A program made the translations under genes and the position numbers. This document shows, piece after piece, positions 23,779 through 35,684 of a DNA stretch of 64,000 bases (its first letter is position 1; each line of letters opens with the position of its first letter). The notes under the pieces were generated by a model. That model was given only the letters and a program-made list of their open reading frames with translations, searched no databases and was not told the origin of the DNA. Origin of the DNA: Muricea muricata (Eukaryota > Cnidaria > Anthozoa > Malacalcyonacea > Plexauridae); the NCBI GenBank assembly GCA_963855995.1, contig OY979716.1, positions 25,473,418 to 25,537,417 of the forward strand, written 5' to 3'.

Positions 23779-24779
23779 AACCAGACTCATCACCTAAGAC
23801 TTATAATTTTAGCAGTGGTAGTGGTTGGTGGTCTTGCTGCAGGACGTCCACCTGTTTTCCTTTGAGACTGCATTATCCCAGAATTTGTTGGGGTTTTTCG
23901 TCAATTTGGGCCATGTTTTGCCATTTTCCCGAATTTCTATACAGAATTTCTATTGGTATACGTTTTTCATAGCTGTTAATCTGGGAAGTAAATAGTTTCC
24001 CACAACTTTTGCTTTTTGGCATTTGTTATTGTGCTCGAAAACTGGCCCCATAATGTGTCTAACTTTTGTTCAACTATATTAACCAGTAGGTTGCATTCTT
24101 CTGAATTAAAATTTTGTTTTCTTTTCCTTTGTTTTCTTCCCTTGTTTTGGATTAGTTGCTTTTTGGGCAGAAATTTTGAATTTGTGTACTATATATGTAA
24201 TTGAGTAATTCGACTTAGTGTAACTGAGCAACTCAAAATATCTGTAAGCTTGGCAACTGTGGTTACATGAGAAAATATGACCTCAGACATGATACAAATA
24301 CATACAGTATGACATGAATTGTATATTGACTTTTGTTACATCTGACAACACATCAAATAAATATTGATTATTGTGTATAACACAATATTGAAAAATATAG
24401 TGCACCATCTAATAGTGAATAAACTCATACAGATTGAAATATTTAAACTTTAACAACATTAGCCAAGTTAGTTTTAATCCAGGCCAACCAAGATTAGGTT
24501 TCATGATGAAAATGACTTGAGTTTATTTATAAATTTATCCATACTGCAGAATTTTCTTCAAGATCTTGGATTCTTGGGGGTGAAAAATCCAGGGGCAGGG
24601 GGTGCAAAACAGTACAAAAGTAACTAAATAGGTATTAAACACAATAAAATTTAGAGATTTGGGGCAGTTTTAATTGCTTAAATAATGAAGCACTTCGCAG
24701 GGGTACTAAAAACATTTCCCCTAAAAAATCTTGGGGCAACTTTGACCAACTCTGCAGTCTGGTAACCAAGGATAGTACA

Positions 24780-25165
24780 ATTCACAGGATGAAAAATCAG
24801 ATTTGCAATACATTTCCAGCCCAGTGCCAAAATGCAAATCCAAATGCAAGAAGGCAACAAATTTGCTATTATATAGTGCAAATTTGTGTGCAAATTTGAT
24901 CATTTGAAAACACATATAGCCTATTCTTCTTATAAACAGATATTGCTTCAACAATTTACCACACATTTGAATGATTTGTGCACATTTGATGCATTTGCAT
25001 TTTGGCACCCAGGTGCAAATCTAGTGTGAATCTAGTTTTTAATTTTATGTATGTGTTTAAGTGATCAAATTTGCACTATATAGCAAATGTTTTGCCTTCA
25101 CAGCATTTACATTTTGGCACTGGGTTGGATATGTATTGCAAATCTTATTTTTCATCCTTTGATTC
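24780..25165. repeat. Palindromic element inside the Harbinger nest
   Basis: 24780-24905 and 25065-25165 form an inverted repeat. Matching blocks include GATGAAAAATCAGATTTGCA with its complement, CAGTGCCAAAATG with CATTTTGGCACTG, and ATATAGTGCAAATTTG. The spacer repeats GCAAATTTG-type words. No protein is coded. Confidence 0.65.
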
Positions 25166-25868
25166 TGTAAGGGCCAGTCATTCATGGTGGGAGTTTGCAC
25201 CAAACAGAAATGTCTTCTCTTGCTAAAAACTTGCTGATTAAACCATTAAAATATTGAAGTAGTTTCTGTAACAAACTGCCACCTATAGCCAAAAACTTTA
25301 CAAAAGGATACCATTAAGTTGTCACACATGTATTTAACCACTTCTATGACATGAGTTTGACAACTGCTTGTTTAATTAATAGGTGACAGTGTAACCCCCA
25401 CTATAAACAATGACCAGTCCCCAAATATTTAGTAATCCATATCCAGTACATGTCTTGACTTCGCTTTTCTTCATTATCATATGTTCCTGGCACTCTCGAT
25501 ACAGTCAGTAAGTCAGACAAACAAATTACACAATTTAGCACATGTGACGTCCAGTGATCCAGACAAATCATTTGCTTGGCCAGTTTTAAGGTCGAAATTT
25601 ACAAACCAACGAATTAGTACTTTCTTCAATAATGGTGAATGTTTGTATTTGTACGAGAAAATGTATAACGATTGCTTTTATACAGATCAGGCGCATTCTT
25701 CTGCAATTATTATCAATCGAATTTGTTAGACATTGTTAAATAAACAAGACTTAATTCATTTTAATTTATGTTAACTGCCCCACGCGAGCCCCACGCAAGT
25801 TAACTACGTGATTAGTTAACTATCCGACCAACTACGTTTTGTGCAACGCAGTTAAGTCGTGCAGTTAA

Positions 25869-27309
25869 GGGGGTCCGATACCAAAAATTTTTGTCTTATA
25901 GGAAGCATTGAACAGTTAAGAATAATGCTACTAAAGTTCGGGATCGATAACAAAACTTTTAATATGTTTTTAGAGGCTTTTTGGTGGAATTTAGAGCTTA
26001 CCGCGCGGTATATTCCTGGTAACTAGTTTCGTTTTCTGACACTAGAGACAAAATGGCAGTTAGGAAAACAAGCTTTTCGAATCGTGAAGCTTGTAAAGTG
26101 TTTACTGCCTAGATTTAACCAGAATCAGTTGGGTGAGGACATCATAAAGTCCGAAGATCCCGATCTCTGTTGCACGAAGAAGTGTGCGATGTAAACATTA
26201 CGTAAGTCGTTGACTATTTTACGAATTTTTACACGACTCGGTAGTGCTGAGAGGCTGATGTTCAATCTGTCCACAAGCATTTGAAATTATATGAAACTGG
26301 CTTCATATCCGTAAGTTAGAGGTGTTGAAGTAGCGCTCTAGTGTTTCGAAATGTTTGTATTGTACAATGCTTGTGGACTTCCTTGTTTTGGTAGGGGGCT
26401 ATGGGTCATGTCAAAATTTTTCACAATTACTCAGAATCCTTTATGGTCGTAGTATTTTTTAATCACATTCAAAAAGCTTAAACAAAGTAATGCGCGCGTC
26501 CAAATCGATATAAATTAGGAACGTGCATAAGAAAAACCCGGTTGAATGCAAAGATCGTGTAGTAAATATTGCTGGTTCGGCTGCAATAAATACTTTTTAG
26601 AGGATAAATGCAGAAACAAGCGAATATTATGTCGACAAAGTGAAAGAGCACAAAAACAGCAACATGAAAATAGCAACAAAGGCACTACAACAAGCCTTGG
26701 AAGCATGCCGATAACCGAAAATATTACCAGATAACAGAAAATAAAAGGAGACCCTTAAACCAGGATACTTTTAAGAGGCTTTTCGTTGAAATTTTGTGAC
26801 TTTAAAATTATAAATTCACAGATACTTAGGAACATAACTTTAAAGCTGTATTTCTCGAATTGTATAATTCGTTCAATAATGAATTTTGTTAAATAATGTT
26901 ACATTAGGCAAGGTACTAAACCAAAAAAAACTGAAAAATGTTTTAGAAATATTCCTATATTTCTTCTTTGATACCAAATTATTTTTTCCGAAATTGCTAT
27001 TTTCCAGGAAAAACTTCAAAAAACAGTGATGCTTTCCATTGCTTAAGGTTTTTTAGGTTTGGCTTCTAAACATCATTAATAGTCACAATGTGAAACAAAG
27101 ATTAACGATTTTTGACCATTCTCCAGGCCCTAATCGTGTTCGAAATAGGTGCTCATTTTGCCACTGGGGGGTAATTATCACGGTAACCATGACAACACAT
27201 ATGTGAACAAGTGTATTTTTTTCATCACAGCTTTGTTACCTACCATAACACCAACTCGCATCTATTTTAAAACACAATGCAAAAAATCTTTTAAAGGTAT
27301 TGGACCCCC
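25869..27309. mobile_element. TTAA-flanked transposon (piggyBac-like target duplication)
   Basis: The left end is GGGGGTCCGATACC and the right end GGTATTGGACCCCC, a 13 of 14 inverted match. TTAA stands immediately outside each end (25865-25868 and 27310-27313). Removing 25869-27309 plus one TTAA restores a continuous GTTAAC-rich Harbinger end, so this is a secondary insertion. The size is 1441 bp. No transposase is recognised; short frames at 26515-26734 are not convincing. A TTAA duplication suggests a non-autonomous piggyBac-type element. Confidence 0.75.
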
Positions 27310-27392
27310 TTAACTAACTACGGTTAAGAATTTAACTAGGGTAGTTAACCCTAACTGCAGTTAACTTTAACTACTTTTCTATACAACCAGTT

Positions 27393-28086
27393 CCAGGGGT
27401 GGATTCACCGTTACATGCATGTCTCATCATCTTTTTTTCATCATCTTTTTTTCATCATTTTTTTATGTGCATGTCGAAAGCTAGATTAAATTCAAAATGT
27501 TTATTTTTGGAGTTACCGTTGTTTTGTATTTTGCAAAAATACTCAGTGGTTCCCGCAATATACTGCAGTCCATATGCCATCCATAGGTCATCCATGTCGA
27601 TCATGTTGCAGAGGATGGTAAGAAATATTACCAAAGGTTATGGAATGCATTGAATAAAACCTACACTGAAAAGACCATAATTTTACAGTACATTGCAATT
27701 GCACGAAATTATGAATTGTGAGACAGGTAGTACCATGGAAATCTTAAAACTTCAAATCCTGACTTTAAATGTACATCTGGCATATATGTTACCTATATTC
27801 TACTCTTCAACATCAAAAAATTGAAGACATGCGTTTATTAAGTTAAACTATAAACTTTAAATAACGAGTTACGGAACAAGAGAATTATAAGAGAGAGCTT
27901 TTTCCAGACAGAAATATTTTAAAATTACAACGTAGAGAAAACAGCAGCCAGTGCTACGGATTGTGCAATTTAGTTTCACTTTACTTTTTGACATAAAAAG
28001 ACTGAAGGCAAATCTAGAAGGCGACTTTTGGTGGCTTCGTCAATTTATTGATCCAGTTAGAAACTTTTTATTAACATACTCCTCCA
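27393..28086. other. Non-coding, no gene recognised
   Basis: It includes the CATCTTTTTTTCATC repeat that echoes 22850-22875. The frame 27399-27653 + is unsupported. Confidence 0.5.
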
Positions 28087-28255
28087 CAGTAGCGTAGCCA
28101 GCCCGTCAATTTAGTCCCGCTATGCAGATTTCAGACAATTATAACTTTCTTTAATTTTCCTTTTAATTTTCATTTTTTAAGTTTTCACAGTCAATAAACA
28201 CGAAAATATTTGCATAGGGTGACTAAATCGTCAGGTTGGGTCGGCTACGCTACTG
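28087..28255. mobile_element. hAT-type MITE, second copy
   Basis: The element starts CAGTAGCGTAGCCAGCCCG and ends with the complement CGGCTACGCTACTG. Flanking 8-mers CTCCTCCA (28079-28086) and CTCCTTCA (28256-28263) match 7 of 8. It is of the same family as 18882-19035 but has a longer, AT-rich centre. Confidence 0.85.
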
Positions 28256-28269
28256 CTCCTTCAAATGCT

Positions 28270-29020
28270 CTCGTGAACCTAACGCTGTTACAAAATGCTT
28301 CTGTGCGTGCACTGTCGCACTGATAGCGGTTCCATAGAAGGCTTCTCTCACACTTTCTTCTTTTTCAGGCTTAACAATGATCCAGCACTTTTCAAAAAAT
28401 ATCCCAGGTTTGGACCAAGAACAGTCAGTGCATCCCACCAATCTTTGATTTGTGTCACAGGTCCAACTTCACTTGCATCGTTTGCGAACCAGCATTGCTT
28501 CGCAGTAGATGCGGCCTGCAGACTCACGATCAAAGGTAGAGTGCTTATCGCGTAAAAGACCATTGCCAACGGATCTCCTTGTGTTGCTCCTTCTGCTGAC
28601 GCGATCTCTTCCCACCAACAATAAACAGCCGTACTGGTTGTCGGTAGGTGTTTATAATGTACGCTGCAAATATCGGACATAGCATACGAATGCTATGCAG
28701 GGCTGCAGTTCTGTTGAGTGCATTGAATGCACTAGAAGCATCAATAAGTAGAACTGAGCATCAAAGTGCAAGTCACTTTGACAAAGCATCTTGATGATCC
28801 TTTGCCTTGGGCTTCGTGTTAGGATTTTAAAGCCCAACAGCGCAATTTCATCATATGCATCTGTAATGTCTGAAGTTGATATAATCATAGGTGGTTTGCT
28901 TACACTATTATAGTCCGGAATACAGCCCGAGATAATTGCATTACCCTCGTTATGGTTGAATGCTCTTGGAATTTCTTGTTGATCATCATACGAATCGTGG
29001 GCAATTGTTGCTTGCATGTG
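28270..29020 (-). pseudogene. Decayed reverse transcriptase fragment
   Basis: Pieces in different frames read [14 protein letters not shown] (RT motif A, about 28680-28770), then [11 protein letters not shown] (motif B, Q-G-D-P) and CWFANDASEVG (catalytic motif C) in the frame 28348-28680. The second position of the expected DD pair is read as N-D, so the catalytic pair is damaged. SAGSLLSLK follows. An upstream frame (28652-29017) overlaps motif A out of phase. It is probably a retroelement RT of the type widespread in cnidarians; clade unassigned. It is non-functional through frameshifts and the D-to-N change. Confidence 0.65.
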
Positions 29021-30890
29021 ATTCCTTCATTTTATTTTGTTAGCGAGATTCATTAATAAAGACTGTATCTGTTAACGACAGGTCAAGACCGTTAGAGCTT
29101 TCTCCCGTTTGCGAATCCCATATTAAATTGTCCTTGCTCAACTCGTATACATTGCTCGAGTTGCTCCAGCGATCTCTCTAGCCCTGCAGCTTGATCACGC
29201 AAATTCTGGCTCGAGAAACCAAAATCGTTATATCCTTTCGCATTCCAAATTACTCCCGCCCGCACCAAGCCACTCACACGGAAAGGCCTGCAGAGAACTC
29301 TTTCGCGAGATTAATATATCCTTTTTTCTTCCTATTTCCGAGATCAATAATGCGACTGACCATCTATAATGCAACTGACCATCAACGATGCGACTGTCTA
29401 CGGTTTTGAAAATTGCTGCGACGACATGCGAAAATTTAAATGCGGAAAAATTTGGAGCGCGCAAAAATATACTTGCCCGCTTCTAAAATTACCGCAATAT
29501 CAAATCTTGCACGCCCCGCGCTTGAATTAATACGCTATTTTTGGCTTTTCGTACGCGCGCTTTCAAAATCTGCGTGCCTGACTCTAGATTTTTTAATTTC
29601 GCGCGCTTTAAATAAACTTGGGCAACCGACATCTCTGTTGCGCAATACAAACTTTCCATTCTGGATAGCATCTAAGCTTAGTTTTAGACTCATATTATTA
29701 ATAAAGGTGTAGGTGTAAATGTACATGCTTTACTGAAGTTGAAAAACACAAATTGCTGGTTTCAATGGTCAGATTTTATTCAAAATTATTGAAAATATTG
29801 AAGTCTACCCATGAAAATCTGTGCCAAAATTGAAATCTGTTACAAATACGAAAACAGGTTGCGAGATGCTGTGAGTTTATAAAGCCTTGCAAGCTGATCA
29901 ACAATACTTGCAAATTCATGGGAATATGAACACAGTTTTGGCAAGTGGCAACAGTGCCTTATACATAGTCAGTCAAGATGCTGCGTGGGAAAAGTGTATA
30001 TTAGTGACATGTGCTGCAGGACAAATGTTGTGTACAGATATCAGTTACACATTTAAAACCAAACAATAAATCGAAACAACAATCAAATTCAAGTCAGACT
30101 AGAAGTAATATTTTGCAAAAAGTTAGACCTGAATGCTGAACATAAACTAAATGACTGGTTGCCTTCCCCAGAAGGATTTAGGGAACGATATCTTTTAAAA
30201 ACGGAAGAACCTTTGCCAGGACAAAGCTGCAATATATTGTCATTGGCTTTCTGCGTTTTAAAAAGTTCACCTGTTGGTCTATAAAAAAAACGATGCATTC
30301 ATATTTTTCAATGGCGTAAAATACAACAGGAATATTATGCTTTAAACAATTCGCTTTGGCAATATAGTGTCTGCTAAAATGAAAAGTGCAATAGTCAGTG
30401 GACTCCTTCATATACCGTACCATTATGTCAGCCCAAAGGCATCTTAGCGAATATCTTAGCGTATTTGGTTTTTCAGTTTTAGGACGTAATCTGTTCCGTG
30501 CTTCATTAGTCATGTTATGTAATTTTTCCTTAAGCGAACGATCGCCTCGGATACTCCCTTAATAATTCGACTTGCTGATGACTGCGAAATTGCTCACAAG
30601 TCACCGCATGCTACCTGAGCGTCAACAAAAGTTGTATATCTGCAGGAATGAGCTTTCGTCGGTCGTTGTGTGGAGATATGTCGGGGCTAATTATATCCAG
30701 TAACTCTTGAAATACAGCCTTTTAGTTACCCGGTATCTGGATCCAAACTTCCTCGTCATATTTCTCATAATCAAAAATATATGGTCTCCTTCTGTATCTG
30801 TTGATTTTTTGGGACATGGTCCACTAATTCTAACCTTTTTAACGACCTTTCCGCCATATTTGAATCAAGGTGGGTCTAACTGAGTGCGGC
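29021..30890. other. Non-coding; short tandem words and one unrecognised frame
   Basis: A short tandem repeat of about 20 bp built on ATGCGACTGACCATC occurs about three times at 29345-29400. The minus-strand frame 30178-30513 (111 codons) has no domain I can name and no clear splice sites. It may be a transposon relic or chance. Confidence 0.45.
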
Positions 30891-30894
30891 TCAA

Positions 30895-31085
30895 GGGAGG
30901 TATACCTCTCACTCACACTTTGCTCAAAATCGAAGCTTCACTTGAGTGTGAGTGGTGTCTTAGAATAGTTGGAGTGTGAGTGTCGCATTATACTATGTGA
31001 GTGTGAGTGGACACTCATTGAGCGGTGAGTTGCACTCATTAAGAATGAGTGTCCACTCATTGAGTGTGAGTGTGAGTGTGCTTTT
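30895..31085. repeat. GAGTGTGAGTG minisatellite
   Basis: Words of the form GAGTGTGAGTG and CACTCATTGAG alternate over about 190 bp and include self-complementary pairs such as ACACTCATTGAG/CTCAATGAGTGT. It is an impure tandem repeat with hairpin potential. Confidence 0.7.
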
Positions 31086-31098
31086 AGAATACAGGCGT

Positions 31099-31600
31099 TA
31101 AGCATGCAGTTTTTTGCTAAAGATGCGTCCTGGATTGTATTCCATCTATGGTCAATATTTCGCTTTTAACTAACATAACGACGTTCAGGGAACCTATATG
31201 TTTTTAGTTTATAATATTTTGTTGTAATGGACTCGATAGATGCTAACCAATTAAATACCCAGTGTTCTAGTTATTTTACTAATTCTTAAAACTAATATCC
31301 TTTTGCTCTAAGTTTCCGAACAACACTATTTTTGTGGGTTATACCGGCCGCATGGTCAAGGTAGACAGGTATAGGTTAAAAACTACTGGAAAATGTTCAA
31401 TTGTCTTTGCTTTAGAGGTGTGAGGTCAATATATAACACAGGTTTTCTGACGTAATAAAGCATATTAATTTTAGTCTTCACGTTTATGTGTTACACTTCA
31501 AAATTTGGGGGTGGACAAAAAAATACCCCCCTCAACAATAAAAACGGATTTATTTGGTTCATAATGGAAATAAATGTGAGCAAAGATTATATTTTTGCAC
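31099..31600. repeat. Intronic duplication unit, copy 1
   Basis: About 380 bp from TAAGCATGCAG onward recurs at 31931-32315 and 35695-36095. The adjoining 31475-31600 recurs at 36095-36205. All copies are in direct orientation. Copy 1 lies 3' (in gene sense) of the EGF exon at 31694-31810. Confidence 0.8.
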
Positions 31601-31693
31601 TTGCATTGTGTAAGTATCTGTGTCAGGCCAGTTGGTGCAAAGCCAAAATATATAAGGAAATTTCCCAAATGTATTTAAAACACGTGTTCTTAC

Positions 31694-31810
31694 CTTTCTC
31701 TTCGCATGTTTCCCCTCGATAGGGTCCAAAACATTGGCAGGTGAATGTAAACTTTTTAGTGTTGCCCACACATCGACCTCCGCTTTTGCACGGATCACCT
31801 GCACATGGAT
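31694..31810 (-). CDS. EGF-like domain exon
   Basis: A 117-nt, 39-codon exon has acceptor AG at 31811-31812 and donor GTAAGA just below 31694, phase 1 on both sides. It holds six cysteines in EGF spacing (DPC, DPC, GRC, FTC, QCF, ETC), with the usual G-x-C-V and GPYRGETC end. The calcium-binding D-x-D-E motif is absent, so it is a plain EGF repeat. It is flanked on both sides by the duplicated intronic unit. It is in phase with the cbEGF exons upstream and the TLDc exon downstream. Confidence 0.85.
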
Positions 31811-31930
31811 CTAAAATGTTTTTACAGGTATGAAAATTCACGTGAATTATTTTAAGGATGTAAAAAAACATGTGCGTCAATTATTATGAATATTTAGGCG
31901 GCAAGAAATAAAACTTTCTTTAACGACATT

Positions 31931-32315
31931 TAAGCATGCAGTTTTTCGCTAAAGATGCGTCCTGGATTGCATTCCATCCACTGTATGGTCAATATTTCGC
32001 TTTCAATTAACATAAGGACGTTCAAGGAACCTATATATGTTTACAGTTTAACATATTTTGTTGTAATGGACTCTATAGATGTTAACCAATTAAATACCCA
32101 GTGTTCTAGTTATTTTACTAATCCTTAAAAATAATACCCTTTAATCTTATGCTGTAAACTTCCGAACAACACTATTTCTGTGGGTTATACCGGCCGCATG
32201 GTCAAGGTACACAGGTATAGGTTAAAAACTACGGGAAAATGTTCAATTGTCTTTGCTTTAGAAGTGTGAAGTCAATATAATACACAGGTTTTCTTACCTA
32301 ATAAAGCATATTATT
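31931..32315. repeat. Intronic duplication unit, copy 2
   Basis: Direct copy of 31099-31475 with scattered substitutions and small indels. It lies on the 5' (gene sense) side of the EGF exon and is followed by the LINE. Confidence 0.8.
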
Positions 32316-32576
32316 GTTGTACATTGCAGTTGTTTTATGCGTTGTGATTGGTCAATCAATAAAAAAAAATCAATCAAAAACTTTATTTAAACACGGTAAA
32401 ATCTACAGTAATTTAAGACATTTATAGCATTACAATTATAAAACAATCGACAGATGAATTAAAAGACGCACATAACACAGATACTTAGACTTATACAATA
32501 ATACAATACTATATCTTTTAAAATTAGGTACATACTATATACTGTTTTACAAGATTGCCGTGCGGGAGTCTGTGTA

Positions 32577-34757
32577 TCATATAGAGAACAAGTTATGAGT
32601 TTCTCTTTTAAATTGAGCAAAAGAGCATATGGCTCGTACCCTTTGAGGCAATTCATTCCACAGTTTTGCTCTGTCATAACTAAAAGTTCTTTTACCATAA
32701 TTTGTTCGTGGTTTTGTCACAAATAATGTATTCTCTAAATTTCTCAAATTATATCCTGTGCTGCGAAAGTCAAACAATCCATGAAGATATGAAAGAGTTA
32801 AACCATGAACTGTTTTAAACATCGTAATAGCTTTGTGCTTTTTTCGACGTGTTAATAATTATCCCAGCCCAGTTTACTGAAAAGTTCGCTGGTGCTTGCG
32901 TTATAAGGAGATTTAGTGATGGTCCTCGCAGCCCTATTTTGTAATTTTTGCAGTTTACCATTCAATATAATACTTAAACCGTCCCAAACAGTGCTGCAAT
33001 AATCGAAATGTGGTTGAATTAATGCTTCATAAATTTTCAGAGCAGTGTTTGTATCTATGAACTGGCGCACTCGTTTAAGAGCTCCTATTGCTGATGTAAT
33101 CTTTTTAGATATATTTTCAACATGTCGTGCCCATGTGAGGTGTTCATCAATTTGTACACCTAAAGATTTCTCTTCGTTAACTCTTTTGATAGGCTTTCCG
33201 TCCATTTCTATACTTATATGTTCACTATGTACAAGTAATCGTTGACGAGACCCGACTATCATAAATTCTGTTTTAGCGACGTTAAGGCTCAATCTATTAG
33301 TTATCAGCCATTGGTGTAAATTTTTCAATTCGGAATTAATTATCAGTTGGAGCTCTGGGATAGATTTTGCTGCGATAGGAATATTAGTGTCGTCAGCAAA
33401 CATTCTTGAAGTGGTCGTTTCAAGACAATTTGGTAAATCATTAATATATATTAAAAATAGTAATGGACCCAAGTTACTACCTTGTGGTACGCCACAGGTT
33501 AATTTAACTGCTTCAGATAATTCACCATTAACACAACACCTTTGACCGCGATTACTCAAATAGGGTTCAAAGAATTTGATCCCGTTTTGATCAACACCAT
33601 ACATTTGCAGTATCCGTATAAGAATGGTGTGATCAATAGTATCAAATGCCTTTTTTAAGTCGATAAAAATCACTCCATTTAGGAGTTTATTATCTATATT
33701 AATTGACCACTTATCTTTTGCTTCTATTAGGGCAGTCAATGTACTGTGTAATGACCGGAACCCAGACTGGGATGCAGTTATTAAGTTATCATTATTTAGA
33801 TATTCATACAACTGTTCAAATATCAGCTTTTCAAAAATCTTTGCAACTACCGAAATAACAGATATTGGTCGATAGTTGTCCATATCGTCTTTTTTACCCT
33901 TCTTGAACATCGGAGTAACTCTCGCTAGTTTCCAGTCATTTGGAAATATACTTGTGCATATGATTTTATCAAATATTTGAGTTAGCGATGGCGTAACGAC
34001 TTCTGCTGCAATTTTTAAAAGCTTACAAGGTATTTGATCTAGACCTGCTGCTTTCCCTATATTAAGTATTTTTAATTTTCGATAAACTGCATTTATATTA
34101 GGAGATTTTATTGAAAAAGTTGTTTCAGCTGGTACAACATATACATCTGGTTCTACAGCAGATAATGGTATATCAAATGCTAATTTTTCGCCTACACTAG
34201 CAAAATAATTGATAAAAGTCTCAGCTGTATCCTTGGGTGTATTTATAGTCTCTTCACCCACTTTAATATTCGAAATACTTTTATAACTGGGAACATTTCG
34301 AGAGTTTAATTCATTAATAAGTTTCCAAGTTGTTTTTGGATTTTTCTTATTAATCTCGAGGTTGTCGGTAAAGTATCGAGTTTTTACTTTTTTAATTTCA
34401 TTATTTGTGCTATTTCGCAGACATTTATATTGTTGCCAGATTAATGGATCGCCAGTCTGTTTCGCTTTGTTTTTCAAAATGTCTCGCTTGCGCATATTTT
34501 TCTTTAACTCACTAGTTATCCAGGGGGGATTTCTTTTTCCCAACTCTTTTGGTTCTGGGTGGTGCATGCTTATCAATGCAACTGATTAGCATGTTTTTCC
34601 ATGTTGCCCACATTACATTTGGAACATTACTTAAGTTCATTGCCGTCCATACTTGTTGTTCTAAGTCTCTTATATAATTTTCTCTATTAAAGTTTTTCAT
34701 GTTTCTTATTTGGACAAAACGTGAGCCTATCTGTTTGTAATGTACCTTATGCGTCAT
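32577..34757 (-). pseudogene. LINE reverse transcriptase, nearly intact frame with edge frameshifts
   Basis: The main frame (32852-34576, 574 codons) holds the whole RT: PPWITSELK, NYRPISV (motif 2a, about 235-240), FIDLKKAFD (304-312, motif A), GVPQGS (362-367, motif B), FADD (393-396, catalytic), SLNVAKTEF and LQKLQNRAART. The C-terminal tail continues out of frame at 32577-32822 (FDFRSTGYNLR, LWNELP). Upstream, the linker is in another frame (34512-34757). The shift coincides with a run of six G on the plus strand near 34520; five would keep frame. Loss of function by indels seems recent. Confidence 0.9.
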
Positions 34758-35073
34758 ATATACTAGTACATTGATCGCTTATGGACAATTCTATTATCCC
34801 AGCATTAATGATCTTTGATGGGGCATTTGTAACACAAAGGTCAATTAGCGTAGACGAATAGGGTGTCGTTCTTGTGGGATTTGTAATAAGCTGTTTTAGT
34901 CCATAAATTTCGAATATATCATTTAATTTAGTAGCATTTACTGATGTTACAGCAGGCATAAGATCCACATTTATGTCACCTAGTAGAAAATAGTCGTAAC
35001 TTGTCATGTCTACTTTCTTCATTATATTCTCAAAATAATGAAAATGGCACGTTGGTGTGTCAGGTGGCCTATA
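34747..35073 (-). pseudogene. APE endonuclease C-terminal fragment of the same LINE
   Basis: The translation reads YRPPDTP, FLLGDINVDL (the conserved GD-N-D motif), TNPTRTT, STLIDLCVTN, then SISDQ where the family has S-D-H. A one-base indel close to the expected catalytic His shifts the frame before VYMTHK. The N-terminal two thirds of the nuclease are missing. The domain would nick target DNA during retrotransposition. Confidence 0.8.
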
Positions 35074-35235
35074 TGCAGATAAATGCGACTATCACACAAC
35101 CTGCATGCAGATATGCAGATAAATGCGACTATCCCTTGTATGCAGATAAATGCGACCATCACACAATCTGCAAATAACTCAGTTATCTGCTAGCACATAA
35201 CTGAGTTATCTGCATGTTGAGCCTACGGTGCAGAT
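35074..35235. repeat. Short tandem repeat at the LINE 5' junction
   Basis: The unit ATGCAGATAAATGCGACTAT is seen about three times, followed by AACTCAGTTATCTGC and its inverted copy. It directly abuts the truncated LINE end. Confidence 0.65.
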
Positions 35236-35684
35236 GCAGTATTACAGTATGCGGTATTCGTTGGCATCAATGGTTGGCATAGCAACAACATTTTTTTTCT
35301 CGATATTTTCTGTTTCATGTTATGGCATCTCGCTTTTTAAAGCTCTTCCAAAGGCGAAATTCGTAAATTGCTTGAGGAAAAAGACTCCAAAAACACAAAA
35401 AGAACATACAAAGTCGCTCAATAAGTGTCTCGTGAATATTTGCTGAAAAAGGGGATCGCAGAACCAACGGAGAAAGGCGAAATTTCTCGAGTTTTAAAAA
35501 GGTTTTACGTGGAAGTACGTCGAAGATTTCGTTACCATGTTTATTTATATTTATTATATTTATTATAACTCTTACCTCGACACTGATAATTCCGCATATC
35601 ACAAAAACCTCATCCAATAATTGTTTATTAATTTTAGCCTTTACGTTTATGTGTTACACTACAAAGTTACGAACGTTTAAAAAT

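Larger units (their letters stand above)
23395..27392. mobile_element. PIF/Harbinger-type nest, outer and inner elements
   Basis: The outer left end reads GGCCGGTTGTATCAAG, and the right end (about 27375-27392) is the complement of CTGGTTGTATAGAAAAG. An inner end GGCCGGTTGCACAAAA at 23476 pairs with TTTTGTGCAAC near 25837-25847. Both terminal regions are full of GTTAAC/AGTTAAC words. A Harbinger-like N-terminal frame lies just inside the left end. A separate TTAA-flanked transposon sits in the right part. GGCCGGTTGCA-type ends are common in metazoan Harbinger elements (recollection). Confidence 0.65.
32380..35073 (-). mobile_element. APE-type LINE, 2.7 kb, 5'-truncated, copy B
   Basis: The 3' end has AATAAA-type sequence and a TTGATTGA-like tail near 32345-32385. 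The body encodes, in order, the last part of an APE endonuclease, a linker and a nearly complete reverse transcriptase. Truncation at about 35073 falls within the endonuclease. It separates two copies of the duplicated intronic unit, so it probably inserted into or after that duplication. Confidence 0.85.

Noticed and set aside
30178-30513. 111-codon minus-strand frame as a real gene
   Set aside because: No recognisable domain, no splice sites and no neighbour context; kept only as a note in the non-coding entry.
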